The notes beneath the pieces are model-generated. The model searched no databases. It had not been told where the DNA came from and saw nothing but the letters and a program-made list of their open reading frames with translations. A stretch of DNA of 64,000 bases, taken from NCBI GenBank assembly GCA_033763895.1, contig JANRJQ010000004.1:868319-932318 (forward strand), given 5' to 3'. The DNA comes from Chloroherpetonaceae bacterium (lineage in GTDB: Bacteria; Bacteroidota; Chlorobiia; Chlorobiales; Thermochlorobacteraceae). Position 1 is the stretch's first letter. Each line of letters opens with the position of its first letter. Positions 52,654 through 61,921 of the stretch are shown one piece after another. A program made the position numbers and the translations under genes.

Positions 52654-53952
52654 TTAACCGTAAATTCCTCGTAATTTTAAGGTTTTGGCAACTTTATCGA
52701 TTGCCAAAATATACGCCCCGATTCTTAGCGTGGTTTTGTGTTGAATCGCAGTTTCATAAACGGCTTCAAAAGAAGCGCGCATTGCACGTTCTAAGCGACG
52801 GTTAACCCGTTCAAGTGACCAGAAATACCCTTGCCGGTCTTGCACCCACTCGAAATACGAAACCGTTACCCCACCCGCATTGGCCAAGATATCGGGCACC
52901 ACACGGATATTGCGCTCCCAAACAATCGGTTCGGCATCGGCGGTCATTGGTCCATTCGCGCCTTCTACAATCAAGCGGCATTGAAGTTTGCCGGCGTTTC
53001 GTATCGTTATCTGATCTTCTTTAGCAGCCGGGACGAGGACATCGCAATTTAATTCCAAAAGCTCTTCATTAGTCACTTTATCGCACTCAGGTAAGCCGGT
53101 GAGCAAGCCTTTGTTGTTTTGTGCATACTCAATGCACTTTGGAATATTGAATCCTTTCGGATTGTAGTACCCTCCGGTCACATCACTAATGCCAACCACT
53201 TTCAGGCCTTGCTCGTAAAGCAATTTGGCGGAAATAGAGCCAACATTTCCAAAGCCTTGGACAACGGCCGTAGAATTCGACGGCGACATCCCCAATTTAT
53301 CCATTGCAGAAAGCGTACAAATCATCACGCCGCGGCCGGTGGCTTCCTTTCTGCCGAGCGAGCCGCCTAAGATGAGCGGCTTTCCTGTGACAACGCCTGT
53401 AACGGTATGCTGTGCGTGCATTGAATAGGTATCCATAATCCACGCCATTGTTTGCTCGTTGGTATTCATATCGGGCGCGGGAATGTCCTTATCAGGCCCA
53501 AAAATATGAAAGAGATTGGCGGTGTAGCGGCGCGTGATTTTTTCGAGTTCTACTTTTGAAAGTTTTGTCGGGTCGCACCGAACGGCTCCTTTTGCGCCAC
53601 CAAAGGGAAGATTAAGAACAGCACATTTCCACGTCATCCACGCGGCAAGCGCTTTCACTTCGTCAATTGTAACATCAGGAGCATAACGAATACCGCCTTT
53701 TGCAGGGCCAAGAATATCGTTATGAATCACGCGAATCCCTTCAAAGATTTCGATTCGCCCGTCATCCATTTGAATTGGAATAGAGACAATCACTTGCTTC
53801 GCCGGGGTTTTCAGAAATTCATATACCCCATCTTCAAGCTGAAGAATTTTGGAGGCGATGTTAAACCGCTCCATCATCGATTCAAAAGGATTGTCTTTGT
53901 CTTTAATCGGCGCAGGCTCTTTATAGACCGCCGTGGCTAATGGTGTGCTCAT
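52654..53952 (-). CDS. gdhA: Glutamate dehydrogenase
   Basis: A 432-residue Glu/Leu/Phe/Val dehydrogenase of hexameric glutamate dehydrogenase length. Substrate-binding KGGIRYAPDVTIDEVKALAAWMTWKCA with the conserved lysines, the catalytic region NLPFGGAKGAVRCDP, PAPDMNTNEQTMAWIMDTYS, and the nucleotide-binding GFGNVGSISA are all present. It interconverts glutamate and 2-oxoglutarate plus ammonia. The residues after the GFGNVG strand (GISDVTGG) suggest NAD(H). AAGGAG lies just before the ATG. It stands alone, with a 445-nt upstream region. The second member of the superfamily in this window (61922) is a leucine-type enzyme. Confidence 0.92.
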   Translation of the reverse strand: MSTPLATAVYKEPAPIKDKDNPFESMMERFNIASKILQLEDGVYEFLKTPAKQVIVSIPIQMDDGRIEIFEGIRVIHNDILGPAKGGIRYAPDVTIDEVKALAAWMTWKCAVLNLPFGGAKGAVRCDPTKLSKVELEKITRRYTANLFHIFGPDKDIPAPDMNTNEQTMAWIMDTYSMHAQHTVTGVVTGKPLILGGSLGRKEATGRGVMICTLSAMDKLGMSPSNSTAVVQGFGNVGSISAKLLYEQGLKVVGISDVTGGYYNPKGFNIPKCIEYAQNNKGLLTGLPECDKVTNEELLELNCDVLVPAAKEDQITIRNAGKLQCRLIVEGANGPMTADAEPIVWERNIRVVPDILANAGGVTVSYFEWVQDRQGYFWSLERVNRRLERAMRASFEAVYETAIQHKTTLRIGAYILAIDKVAKTLKLRGIYG

Positions 53953-54397
53953 TTGGTTCTCCTTAAATTAGTTGCGAACAAATTGTGAAATATGACTCCC
54001 GGTTCGGTTATCGCTCCGAAATTGGAAGTAGTTGAGATGGAAAATTGGAATGAAATTCGATTCGCCTTTATTGGCAATAGAGAAGGGCAGTATATTTGGG
54101 ACAGGGCACCGGTATCAATGGCCATAAATCAGTTTTGCCGTTGAATAAAACGGCGTTGTCTCTCAGTTAATGGAATGTTCAATGTTCTTTCCTGACATTA
54201 TAACGGCAAAAATGCCTTCCGTTAATATCGGGCAACAAAAATACATTTTAACCCGTCAATTCAAAATGAATCTCTTCACAAGCCGTCTTTAAAAAAATCA
54301 CGCACCGAGCTTTCACCCGATGCGTGTCTCTACCAACAAAGCGAAAACCACACACTGTTTCCGCTATGCAACAACAGCACAAAGAACAACTCCGTAT
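53953..54397. other. Upstream region of glutamate dehydrogenase
   Basis: 445 nt with no convincing gene. On the minus strand TTTG (54262-54265) and TATTTTTG (54236-54243), spaced by 18 nt, are a possible but off-spaced Bacteroidetes-type promoter for the dehydrogenase. A 50-codon plus frame (53992-54144) has no ribosome binding site and was not called. The right end holds the terminator of the gene at 54398. Confidence 0.4.
54290..54327 (-). terminator. Intrinsic terminator of the secreted-protein gene
   Basis: On the minus strand ACACGCATCGG pairs with CTCGGTGCGTG (54299-54326, one G-T pair and one mismatch) and is followed by ATTTTTTT. It is about 70 nt after the stop at 54398. Confidence 0.8.
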
Positions 54398-55033
54398 TTA
54401 TCTTCCGGCAACCGGCGTTTCACTCGACTCCTTCAATTCGCGAATGAGGGTTATCGAAATCTGTTCATAGTTTAAGCCTTTTGATTCCTTCATTGAAGGG
54501 GTAAGTTTAGACTCAGAAACAAGTGAAACCTTATTCGAAACCAAATTCGGATAAGCAGATTCAAACTCTTCCATTGACGCAACAAGTACCGTTGAAGATG
54601 ATTTCATTTCTTTCATCACCACTGCCGATTTTGCCGAACCTTTGCTTTGAACCATTTGAATTTTTTCAACTAACGCGGCTTTGATGCCTGCCTTTTCACT
54701 CACGATAGACGAAAGCAAGGTGTTTGTTTTCGCTCTTGGCTTTGCGATTTGTACGGTGAATACCAAATCCGCTGCGAGCGCTTCATGCGCAATTGAATTT
54801 ACCGTTTGAAATACCGCAGCCGATTTCGGGTTACCGCCGTTCAAGCGAAGCTTTTGGGTTTGAATAAATTCGGGGAAAAGCAATTCTACATCGGATGTTA
54901 CCAATTGGCCGTTTTCAATTCGAATCGAAGCGAACTTTTCAAGCTTTTCATTTACAGTTTGCGCCACCGAGCCATACGGCAAGGTGATGAACGACATTAC
55001 GATTATCAGGATTGAAATTATTTTCTTTTTCAT
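54398..55033 (-). CDS. Secreted protein of unknown function
   Basis: A 211-residue exported protein: MKKKIISILIIVMSFITLPYGSVAQ is a clear signal peptide. The mature part is Ser/Lys/Val-rich with predicted helices (KSAAVFQTVNSIAHEALAADLVF, KAALVEKIQMVQSKGSAKSAVVMKEM), no Cys, and no motif that I recognise. GGAGG at 55039-55043 lies 5 nt before the ATG at 55033 and fixes the start; the frame also has an upstream TTG that would overlap it. It is divergent from the glycoside hydrolase-like gene and ends in a good terminator. Confidence 0.75.
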   Translation of the reverse strand: MKKKIISILIIVMSFITLPYGSVAQTVNEKLEKFASIRIENGQLVTSDVELLFPEFIQTQKLRLNGGNPKSAAVFQTVNSIAHEALAADLVFTVQIAKPRAKTNTLLSSIVSEKAGIKAALVEKIQMVQSKGSAKSAVVMKEMKSSSTVLVASMEEFESAYPNLVSNKVSLVSESKLTPSMKESKGLNYEQISITLIRELKESSETPVAGR

Positions 55034-55228
55034 TTGTACCTCCAAAGTTTGTATGACCTTTTGTTCTCTTTTTTGATAAATTTCTTACACAAAGTTACAC
55101 CCTTTGTTACGTGCAAATCCATCGGCAAAAATGCGTAATTTTATGCTGCATCATTTACTACGGGTTTTTACGTAGAGCACTTCACAAACAAATCACCTTT
55201 CACAATACTTCTGGTTCGTGGCACATCA

Positions 55229-57622
55229 ATGATCACCTTCAATACAAGCACCCATCAGTTTTATGGATTGATTTCCATTTCAAGGTCGAGTCATCGCGCG
55301 TTGATGATGTGCGTGGTTCTCTCAATAGCAATGAGTTTTTGTATTCCAATCATTGCTCAGGAATCAGCACAATCTCCTCTACACCATACTGTAAAGCTTG
55401 AAAAGGGTGAAATGGTAATGGCTAAAGTATCAACGAATTCGTTTGTCCGTGCCGAAGCCGTTTCAGATTCTGCACTCACTTTTGTTTATCAATTGCCACC
55501 CCAACATCAAGGAGAAGCGTGGGGCGAGGCGCGATTTCACTTTGAACCTTCTCTTGCTCTTAAATCATTTGCCGATGCTCGAGAAACTGCCGTAGGCATT
55601 GATATCTTTAACCCGATGCACCGTGAAGTTTTTATTTTTCTTGGGCTCGATTCAAAGCCATTCGATCAATCCACGAGGCTTTCGGGCTGGGTTCGTCTGC
55701 CGCCTCAAAAGCAATCCCGCATTCATTTGTATTTCCCTTCGGCTTATGCAAATGATTCTCCGAAACGCTTGAAGGGCTATCCTCCATTGGGTGGGGCTTT
55801 ACCGGTGTGGAATGTTCTTTCACCTCAAGGATTTGAAGAGAGTTCCATTTCTCTTTTGCTGCTATCGGTTAAGAATCCTTCCTTCGATACGCTGCAAGTT
55901 CAACGTGTCTTTTTCTTTAATTCTGATTCCCTCTTCCGAGGGATAATCGATGCTTACGGTCAGTTTGCGTATGGAAATTGGGAAGGCAAGCTCCCTTCAA
56001 ATTCAAATAGATCACAAGCAGCCCAGTTTCTTACTCGTGAGCGACAGAAAGAATCCAAGGCATTGTCTAAAGCGACGCAACCGGAGCAAAATGCAATAGG
56101 CGCTTGGCGAAAATCACTAACATTTTCGAATGTCATTGGAAAAGCGGGGTTCTTTCGTGTGGGAATGGCAAACGAAAAGTGGTGGTTTATGGCACCTTCT
56201 CGAAGCAACACCACAAACCCATTTTTTTCTTTGGGAATGGGGCTTTTGACGACCCATAGCGGAAGTTATGAAGTTGAATATCAATTGCCATCTCCCGATA
56301 AGAGTGAAACGGCTTCTTCACGAAAAGCAGCATCATTTGCTCGATTTCACCAAACCATACCCGAAAAAAGTGAAGGACTGACCAAAGAAATCCCTGATCT
56401 TGGATATTTCCCGGGTGTTGGCAGTTCAATGGTGAATTACTACTGGCAGAATTGTCTTCTCAAATATTCACCACAAAATCCGAGAGACCTTTACCGAATT
56501 CTTCCCGATATCGCTTATAGGCGCTTGCGCTCGTGGGGTTTTAATACAGTTGGAAACTGGTCAAACGATTTTACCCCGCAATCAGCCGCGCGCTCGCTAA
56601 GAGAAAGAAAGGGAGAGCAATATGTTCTGCCTTCACGAAAACTTCCTTATGTGATAACCCTTTATAGTTATATCGGTGCCCCGTCAATTCGTCCGGATTA
56701 TTTTATGCCCGACGTTTTTCATCCAGCTTTTGCAGAGCACGCGTTACGGGTATTTCAAAATGAAATTGCGCGTGCAAATGGGAAAAACCTTACCGGAAAC
56801 GATTTGCGAAATGACCCGATGATCTTAGGTTACTTTATTGATAATGAACTGCCGTGGGATATCACGCCCGATGGTTCAAATTCATTTTATTTAATCAAGC
56901 AAATCTTTTCTTCCACATCGGTTTCACGCCAAGTATTGATAGATTCTCTTAAAGCGCGTTACAACGGCTCTATAGAGGCGCTTACCAATTCGTGGCGACT
57001 CTCTTCTCGTCCAGCTTCTTGGGAGAACTTAAGTTTCCCCGCTGAATTAACCGCGGAAGCAACATCCGATTTCTCTCATCTGACCTTGATTTTTGCACGA
57101 GCTTATTTTTCAACGGTTCGCCAAGCCCTTCAACGAGTTGATTCAAACCACTTGTATCTCGGTTGCCGTTTTGCCACTTTCACGCCTGAATTGATTCAAG
57201 CATCAAATGAACTGTGCGATGTGGTTAGTTTTAATGTTTATGCGGATTCGCTCACTTCTTGGAAGCGGATTAAGGTGTTCAGAGCTGCCCAAACCAATAA
57301 GACCTTAACTAAACCGATTATCATTGGTGAATTTCATTTTGGCGCGGAAGATCGCGGTCTTTCGGGTGGGTTGGTGAATAAACACTCCACCGCTGCGCGT
57401 GCTTTAGCCTATGAAGCGTTTGTGGCCTCCGTTTCAAAGGAACCTCAATTGGTTGGATGTCATTGGTTTCAATATGCAGATCAAGCCTTGACGGGGCGAA
57501 CGGACGGAGAGAATTACAACATCGGGTTTATTGATGTACTTGATTCACCCTACACACAGCTTGTGTCATCCGCAAGTAAAGCACACCGCTCGCTTTATTC
57601 AATTCGTTTTGGTCGTCGTTGA
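55229..57622 (+). CDS. Exported GH50/agarase-like glycoside hydrolase
   Basis: A 797-residue protein with an N-terminal signal (LMMCVVLSIAMSFCIPIIAQ; ATG 55304 is an alternative start) and a two-part body. Residues about 60-250 are a beta-sandwich; about 380-790 form a TIM barrel. The acid/base candidate is E540 in YFIDNELPWD and the nucleophile candidate E701 in PIIIGEFHFGAEDRG; VGCHWFQYADQALTGRTDGENYNIGF near the end is the signature seen in GH50 beta-agarases and related GH-A clan enzymes. Polysaccharide cleavage is probable, agarose itself not proven. Such an enzyme is unusual in an anaerobic phototroph. The end overlaps the convergent DUF2490 gene by 24 nt. Confidence 0.72.
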   Translation: MITFNTSTHQFYGLISISRSSHRALMMCVVLSIAMSFCIPIIAQESAQSPLHHTVKLEKGEMVMAKVSTNSFVRAEAVSDSALTFVYQLPPQHQGEAWGEARFHFEPSLALKSFADARETAVGIDIFNPMHREVFIFLGLDSKPFDQSTRLSGWVRLPPQKQSRIHLYFPSAYANDSPKRLKGYPPLGGALPVWNVLSPQGFEESSISLLLLSVKNPSFDTLQVQRVFFFNSDSLFRGIIDAYGQFAYGNWEGKLPSNSNRSQAAQFLTRERQKESKALSKATQPEQNAIGAWRKSLTFSNVIGKAGFFRVGMANEKWWFMAPSRSNTTNPFFSLGMGLLTTHSGSYEVEYQLPSPDKSETASSRKAASFARFHQTIPEKSEGLTKEIPDLGYFPGVGSSMVNYYWQNCLLKYSPQNPRDLYRILPDIAYRRLRSWGFNTVGNWSNDFTPQSAARSLRERKGEQYVLPSRKLPYVITLYSYIGAPSIRPDYFMPDVFHPAFAEHALRVFQNEIARANGKNLTGNDLRNDPMILGYFIDNELPWDITPDGSNSFYLIKQIFSSTSVSRQVLIDSLKARYNGSIEALTNSWRLSSRPASWENLSFPAELTAEATSDFSHLTLIFARAYFSTVRQALQRVDSNHLYLGCRFATFTPELIQASNELCDVVSFNVYADSLTSWKRIKVFRAAQTNKTLTKPIIIGEFHFGAEDRGLSGGLVNKHSTAARALAYEAFVASVSKEPQLVGCHWFQYADQALTGRTDGENYNIGFIDVLDSPYTQLVSSASKAHRSLYSIRFGRR

Positions 57623-58510
57623 TGAATTCGACTCGCGCTCAAAGTAATTGAAATCAAGCTTGAAAATTAGCATTGTAAGGAAGGTATGTTCCATTCGATT
57701 TGCTGCATTCGGGATTGAACCAATGATTCTGTTTTGATAGAGCACGTCGAGTGAAACCGAGGGGGAAAAGATGATTCGGGGCCCGATTTGAAAGCGGTTT
57801 TGATTGAAGAATTGGGTTTCGGGGATGAAGAAATATTCATTATTGACCACTCCGCTCAATGACTCTGAGATCGGAACAACAGCATCGGCACGGAGTCGAA
57901 ATCGCCACGAGCCCGGTGGCAAATCATCAAAGTTGTTCACGCCCACATACCACCGCCACTCCGCCCTTGCTCGAATTGGAATAGCCACTTGCCCCAATTT
58001 TACTTCCCAAAGGCCTTGCAGGAATGCAATTTCAAGAATACGATTGTTGATTGGGGTGAGCGCGGTATAGCCTAAGCCTGCAGAAAAATCAGGTGAAATG
58101 CGATAATTCAAAAGCCCACTAAAAACGGTGGTCTGAAATTGCGTGCTGTTTTGAATAAATCGCACTTGAACAAACCCGTTGAATGAAAGCGGCGTCTCTT
58201 TGAACCGCACAATAGCGAGTCCGCTCGACCACGAGGCGGCATCGTGGGTAAAAGGCTGCGCTAGAATGGGTTCAACGGCACTTTGCATGACGAGTAGATA
58301 CCCCAACCAAACTGCGCGTATCACCGATTTGGATCTTCCGATTGCACGTGATTTGATTCCGAATTGCCTTGGAGGCGAGTGCTTTATTGGGAAAAATTTG
58401 TTTGGGCTTAAAGCAAAGGGGAGCGCAAATGCGCAAAGAAAAAAACAATAAAAGAAAAACACAAGAAGTGGCGTAGCAGCAATCATTTTGTGCGCAGGTT
58501 CGGGCTGCAT
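57599..58510 (-). CDS. DUF2490-like outer-membrane beta-barrel protein
   Basis: A 303-residue frame whose second half (about 85-303) has the alternating pattern and Trp/Tyr/Asn ends of an outer-membrane barrel: SSGLAIVRFKETPLSFNGFVQVRF, AEWRWYVGVNNFDD, WRFRLRADAVVP, RFQIGPRIIFSPSVSLDVLYQNR. It resembles DUF2490, proteins of unknown role. The likely signal peptide (VWLGYLLVMQSAVEPILAQ) lies at about residues 67-86, so the true start is probably an alternative codon downstream, perhaps near 58312, and the first 60 residues may not be translated. It lies next to the purine nucleoside phosphorylase gene on the same strand. Confidence 0.65.
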   Translation of the reverse strand: MQPEPAHKMIAATPLLVFFFYCFFLCAFALPFALSPNKFFPIKHSPPRQFGIKSRAIGRSKSVIRAVWLGYLLVMQSAVEPILAQPFTHDAASWSSGLAIVRFKETPLSFNGFVQVRFIQNSTQFQTTVFSGLLNYRISPDFSAGLGYTALTPINNRILEIAFLQGLWEVKLGQVAIPIRARAEWRWYVGVNNFDDLPPGSWRFRLRADAVVPISESLSGVVNNEYFFIPETQFFNQNRFQIGPRIIFSPSVSLDVLYQNRIIGSIPNAANRMEHTFLTMLIFKLDFNYFERESNSSTTTKTN

Positions 58511-58566
58511 TAATACGTATAATCCGAATGTGCGCGTACTGAGCGTGCTTCAGTACCAGCGATTAA

Positions 58567-59427
58567 TTAAACAGCCGCTAATATACCGAAAAGTATGCTT
58601 GAAAATCGCTCCTTTGCCGCTTCTGCAACATGCTGAACATCTTCGTGAGAAAGTTTTTCGAGAGAAAGCCCCGCACCTTTATTGGTTACAAGCGAAATCC
58701 CCAAGACTTTCAATCCTCGCTCCGCCGCTACCGTTGCTTCAAGCACCGTGGACATTCCTACCAAATCCGCGCCCATTCGCCCAAGCGTGCGAATCTCGGC
58801 GGGGGTTTCATACGAAGGGCCTAAAAGCCCTGCATAAACGCCTGTTCTCAGGCGAATGGATTTTTCAAGAGCGGTTTTTATCGCCAATTTCATCAATGCG
58901 TCATCGAAAGGAATCAACGGTTTTTTCGTCCCTTGCCACTTTCTTCCAAAGCGAAATAGATAGGGCAATTGAAGGTTCAGAAAATCGGTGATGAGGCAAA
59001 GCTCGCCCGCTTCAAACTCGGGGTTTACGCCGCCTGCTGCATTCGTGAGAATGAGATTTGATGTTTTAAGTTTTGAAAGCAGCCTGAGGTAGAAAAGGAC
59101 TTCTTCGGGATGCTTGCCTTCGTAGAGATGTGAGCGACCTTTGAAGAGCACCACTTGATTTTCTCGCCCGGCTTCGCTTACGGTTCCGAAAATCATTTTT
59201 CCTTGATGCCCTGCCACGCCCGGCAAAGGATAGTGAGGAATTTCGGAAAACTCAATTGAGGCATAAGGAGAAATTCTTTCACCGAAGCTACCTAACCCTG
59301 AACCAAGCACCACAGCGGTTCGCGGCCGAAATGCGCCTATCTTTCGAAGAATGAATCCGGCGGCTTCCTCAGCGCGCGATTCCCATTCTTCTTCAGTGTG
59401 AGCATCAATCGATTCAGCTTTCATCAT
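58567..59427 (-). CDS. punA: Purine nucleoside phosphorylase (trimeric type)
   Basis: A 286-residue PNP that splits inosine and guanosine with phosphate into base and ribose-1-phosphate. Motifs in order: VVLGSGLGSF (phosphate-binding Ser), GVAGHQGKM, GRSHLYEGKHPEEV, TNAAGGVNPEFEAG, LLGPSYETPAEIRT, GADLVGMSTVLEA and LVTNKGAGLS with the purine-contacting Asn. Length and motifs fit the low-molecular-mass trimeric class. The stop lies 57 nt from the barrel gene. Confidence 0.95.
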   Translation of the reverse strand: MMKAESIDAHTEEEWESRAEEAAGFILRKIGAFRPRTAVVLGSGLGSFGERISPYASIEFSEIPHYPLPGVAGHQGKMIFGTVSEAGRENQVVLFKGRSHLYEGKHPEEVLFYLRLLSKLKTSNLILTNAAGGVNPEFEAGELCLITDFLNLQLPYLFRFGRKWQGTKKPLIPFDDALMKLAIKTALEKSIRLRTGVYAGLLGPSYETPAEIRTLGRMGADLVGMSTVLEATVAAERGLKVLGISLVTNKGAGLSLEKLSHEDVQHVAEAAKERFSSILFGILAAV

Positions 59428-59463
59428 TTGGACTTTATCACCTTAGTAAAATGCCCTTAAAAA

Positions 59464-60048
59464 CTATGATCTTTTTAGAAACTCCAATTGGGAGGAGTCG
59501 ATAGAACCGGGAATATCACCGCTTAAAACACCCTTTAAGACAATAAAGTGTGCAGTTTCAATCGGATAAGTATTGGCAAAGAACCTGCGAACTTCGGGAA
59601 TGTTTAGCTCTCCAGTGACCCAACGGAAGTATGCTTCTGCTGCTTGGAGCTCCAAATCTCTTGCTAAAGTGAGTACACTGGTTTGATTGGTTAAGCCGCT
59701 AACTCGTGCATCAGGGAGTGCAATATTTATGTCGTATGATGCAAAACCTAAGCGGCGTCGCAAAGCATTTAACTCTTGAAAATGAGAATAATGATGATCG
59801 CGATAAAGCACTGCCACCGAAAGCAACGACGTATCAGTAATCAATCCTGAGCTTGCGGCTGCATCATAGGTTTTAACGGCAACACCTTCCATTTCAACAG
59901 CCTCGGTTAAAAATGCAAGATCGGTTTCTAGTACTTTATCATTGCTTGTTACGCTTGATTCGCAAGAACTGAGTAATAGCGATGCCGCACCGGCACCGCC
60001 GGCAAGGCTAAGAAGACTGGTGTTTTTGAGGAAGTCACGACGGTTCAT
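59464..60048 (-). CDS. Tat-exported ferritin-like domain protein
   Basis: A 194-residue protein beginning MNRRDFLKNTSLLSLAGGAGAASLLLSSC, a twin-arginine signal with a lipobox Cys. The mature part is helical with the ferritin-like pattern of metal ligands: AVEMEGVAVKTYDAAA, YRDHHYSHFQELNALRR, DLELQAAEAYFRWV and ANTYPIETAHFIVLKG, giving Glu and E/H pairs on four helices. Members of this Ferritin_2-like group are common in Bacteroidetes and Deinococci, exported, and of unknown role. The ATG at 60048 is taken because it begins the Tat signal; the frame opens further upstream. Confidence 0.85.
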   Translation of the reverse strand: MNRRDFLKNTSLLSLAGGAGAASLLLSSCESSVTSNDKVLETDLAFLTEAVEMEGVAVKTYDAAASSGLITDTSLLSVAVLYRDHHYSHFQELNALRRRLGFASYDINIALPDARVSGLTNQTSVLTLARDLELQAAEAYFRWVTGELNIPEVRRFFANTYPIETAHFIVLKGVLSGDIPGSIDSSQLEFLKRS

Positions 60049-60172
60049 ATCAGTTGAAATTGATTCTAAATCGAAAAAGCTTTTTATAATACAATGAATC
60101 AACAAAAAACTTTGAGCCAAAGTTGAGGGCTGTGAGGAATCGCACGATTATTTTTTATGTGACCTAATGATT

Positions 60173-60568
60173 CTATTCATTCTTAGTGGTTTCGCTTTCG
60201 CCTGTATGGTTTGAATTTCGAGTTTCGTTTTTACGTGCTTCTTTCAGCAACGCATCGATGCGAGAGGCTTGTTCCGTAAAATCATCAAGGTAAAATTCAA
60301 GTTCAGGGATTCGGCGAAATTGATTTCGAATCTTGAACGCGAGCTCTTTGCGGTAATGCTTATTCTCCTTGCGTAAATGCTCCAAAATGGATTGCGATAG
60401 GTCTTTACTACCTAAGACGGATAAATAAAACCTTGCAATTCCAAGGTCGGGCGTGACCTTCACATTGACAATAGTCGTTAACCCGCCGTTGCGTGGAAGT
60501 TCGCGCTCAAAAATAGTGCCCAGTTCGCGTTGAAGCAGCTCGGCCACTCGCTCTGTTCGAATTGACAT
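60173..60568 (-). CDS. rbfA: Ribosome-binding factor A
   Basis: A 131-residue RbfA, a cold-shock assembly factor that binds the 30S subunit near helix 1 of 16S rRNA. The start SIRTERVAELLQRELGTIFERE, the VNVKVTPDLGIARFYLSVLGS strand (type-II KH core) and FRRIPELEFYLDD are the family pattern. The C-terminal tail is charged and unstructured. It is not next to infB or truB here. Confidence 0.95.
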   Translation of the reverse strand: MSIRTERVAELLQRELGTIFERELPRNGGLTTIVNVKVTPDLGIARFYLSVLGSKDLSQSILEHLRKENKHYRKELAFKIRNQFRRIPELEFYLDDFTEQASRIDALLKEARKNETRNSNHTGESETTKNE

Positions 60569-60665
60569 AATGATTTTTTTTGTTCTAAGAAGTTACACCT
60601 CTTTTAGAGATTTACTTTCATTTTTCGAGCTTCGCATTTCGAACTTTTCTCGCTGCTTTTCTTCA

Positions 60666-61850
60666 TTATAACAGATTGCTTTCGCTTTCACTTCGGGATT
60701 CAATAACCCTCAAAAGCTTGAAGCATAGCGTCGTGAGATTTTCAGCAGTAAACGGGTTTACATTCGATAGAACCACCACACCGGAATTTCTGCCGGGGTT
60801 GATGGCAAGCGCAGAAGTATATCCGCCGGTTGCACCATTGTGCCAATAAATCGGTTCGCCGCTTTTGCGATAAGCAATTTGCCAGCCATAGCCGACCCCG
60901 CTGCTTTCATTCACGCGGAAGGTTTCTCTACGCGATTGATCTAATATCTCAATTAACGCTGTAGGCGTGAGCCCTAAAGCCGCTTGCACTAAACGCGACA
61001 AATCCTTTACAGAAGATAGAATCGCTCCCGCGGGGGCAGAGACAGCAAAATCCCAATTGGTTGCCTCGCCGCCAAATAAGTTAATCCCCTTCACAAGCTT
61101 ACCTTCAATTGCATCTCGTTTAGTGGTGCTTTGCGTCATGCCAAGCGGTTGAAAAATTCGTTCTTGCAGCAACACCTCATAACTTTTACCGGTTCGCCTC
61201 ACCAACGCTTCTCCCAAAAGCGATGCACCCAAATTGGAGTAACTTTCTGTGGTGCCCGGTATGGTATCCAATTCCATTTCATTTTTCAAATAGTTTTCAA
61301 GCGCCTCTTGTGTAAACGAACGATAAGGGTTGTACTTAAAACTCGTGATAAATTCAATCATTGGTTTTATAGATGAACCCGCCACGCGCGGCAAGCCGGA
61401 TGTGTGATTGGAGAGATGGGTCAGTGTTACCGGCGTGCCGGCTCGCTCACCCGCTTTTAAGGGGAAAGGGAAAAACTGTTGCAATGAATCATTCAGCCCC
61501 ACTTCTCCGCGCGAAACAGACGAAAGAAATAAAATTGAGGTAAAGAGTTTGGTAATGGAGCCAATTTCATAAATATTCTCGGCGTTCTCGATTGTCAGCA
61601 GTTCATTGGCTGAAACTCGCACTCCGTAAAACTCAACGAGGCTATCTTTCACCACCGCAATGGCGAGTTCCGCCCCTTCGGGGTACTCTTGAAGATAAGT
61701 GGAAAGGGTATCGGTGAAGGCTTGGGTTATCACGGGATACTTGCTAATCAATGAATTTTTTATTTCACTATTCTGATTGGAACAGCTAAAACAGAGAAAA
61801 AATAAACAAAGAGCTCCCCCAAATTTTATGAAAATGGACTTGAGTTTCAT
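60666..61850 (-). CDS. Serine beta-lactamase-like (class C / DD-peptidase family) lipoprotein
   Basis: A 394-residue exported serine hydrolase. The signal peptide ends in a lipobox (LCLFFLCFSC). The active-site Ser-x-x-Lys is S98-I-T-K101 in EIGSITKLFTS, the second element is the Tyr of TESYSNLGAS, and the third box is WHNGATGGYTS (HNG in place of KTG). Such proteins include class C beta-lactamases, esterases and D-amino-peptidases, so the substrate is open. No ampR-like regulator is nearby. Confidence 0.88.
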   Translation of the reverse strand: MKLKSIFIKFGGALCLFFLCFSCSNQNSEIKNSLISKYPVITQAFTDTLSTYLQEYPEGAELAIAVVKDSLVEFYGVRVSANELLTIENAENIYEIGSITKLFTSILFLSSVSRGEVGLNDSLQQFFPFPLKAGERAGTPVTLTHLSNHTSGLPRVAGSSIKPMIEFITSFKYNPYRSFTQEALENYLKNEMELDTIPGTTESYSNLGASLLGEALVRRTGKSYEVLLQERIFQPLGMTQSTTKRDAIEGKLVKGINLFGGEATNWDFAVSAPAGAILSSVKDLSRLVQAALGLTPTALIEILDQSRRETFRVNESSGVGYGWQIAYRKSGEPIYWHNGATGGYTSALAINPGRNSGVVVLSNVNPFTAENLTTLCFKLLRVIESRSESESNLL

Positions 61851-61870
61851 TCTTTCAGTTTTTGAAATTA

Positions 61871-61900
61871 AAAAGGGTTACCCTTTCGAGTAACCCTTTT
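61871..61900 (-). terminator. Intrinsic terminator of the leucine-type dehydrogenase gene
   Basis: AAAAGGGTTAC (61871-61881), loop CCTTTCGA, GTAACCCTTTT (61890-61900). On the minus strand T residues follow the stem. It lies 22 nt after the stop at 61922. Confidence 0.9.
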
Positions 61901-61921
61901 GAAATGATTTGAGTTTCAGAT

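Noticed and set aside
53992-54144. 50-codon plus-strand ORF upstream of glutamate dehydrogenase
   Set aside because: No ribosome binding site, no family pattern, and the region looks like a promoter and leader region.
58488-58991. 167-codon plus-strand ORF
   Set aside because: Antisense to purine nucleoside phosphorylase and the barrel gene, with no domain or ribosome binding site.
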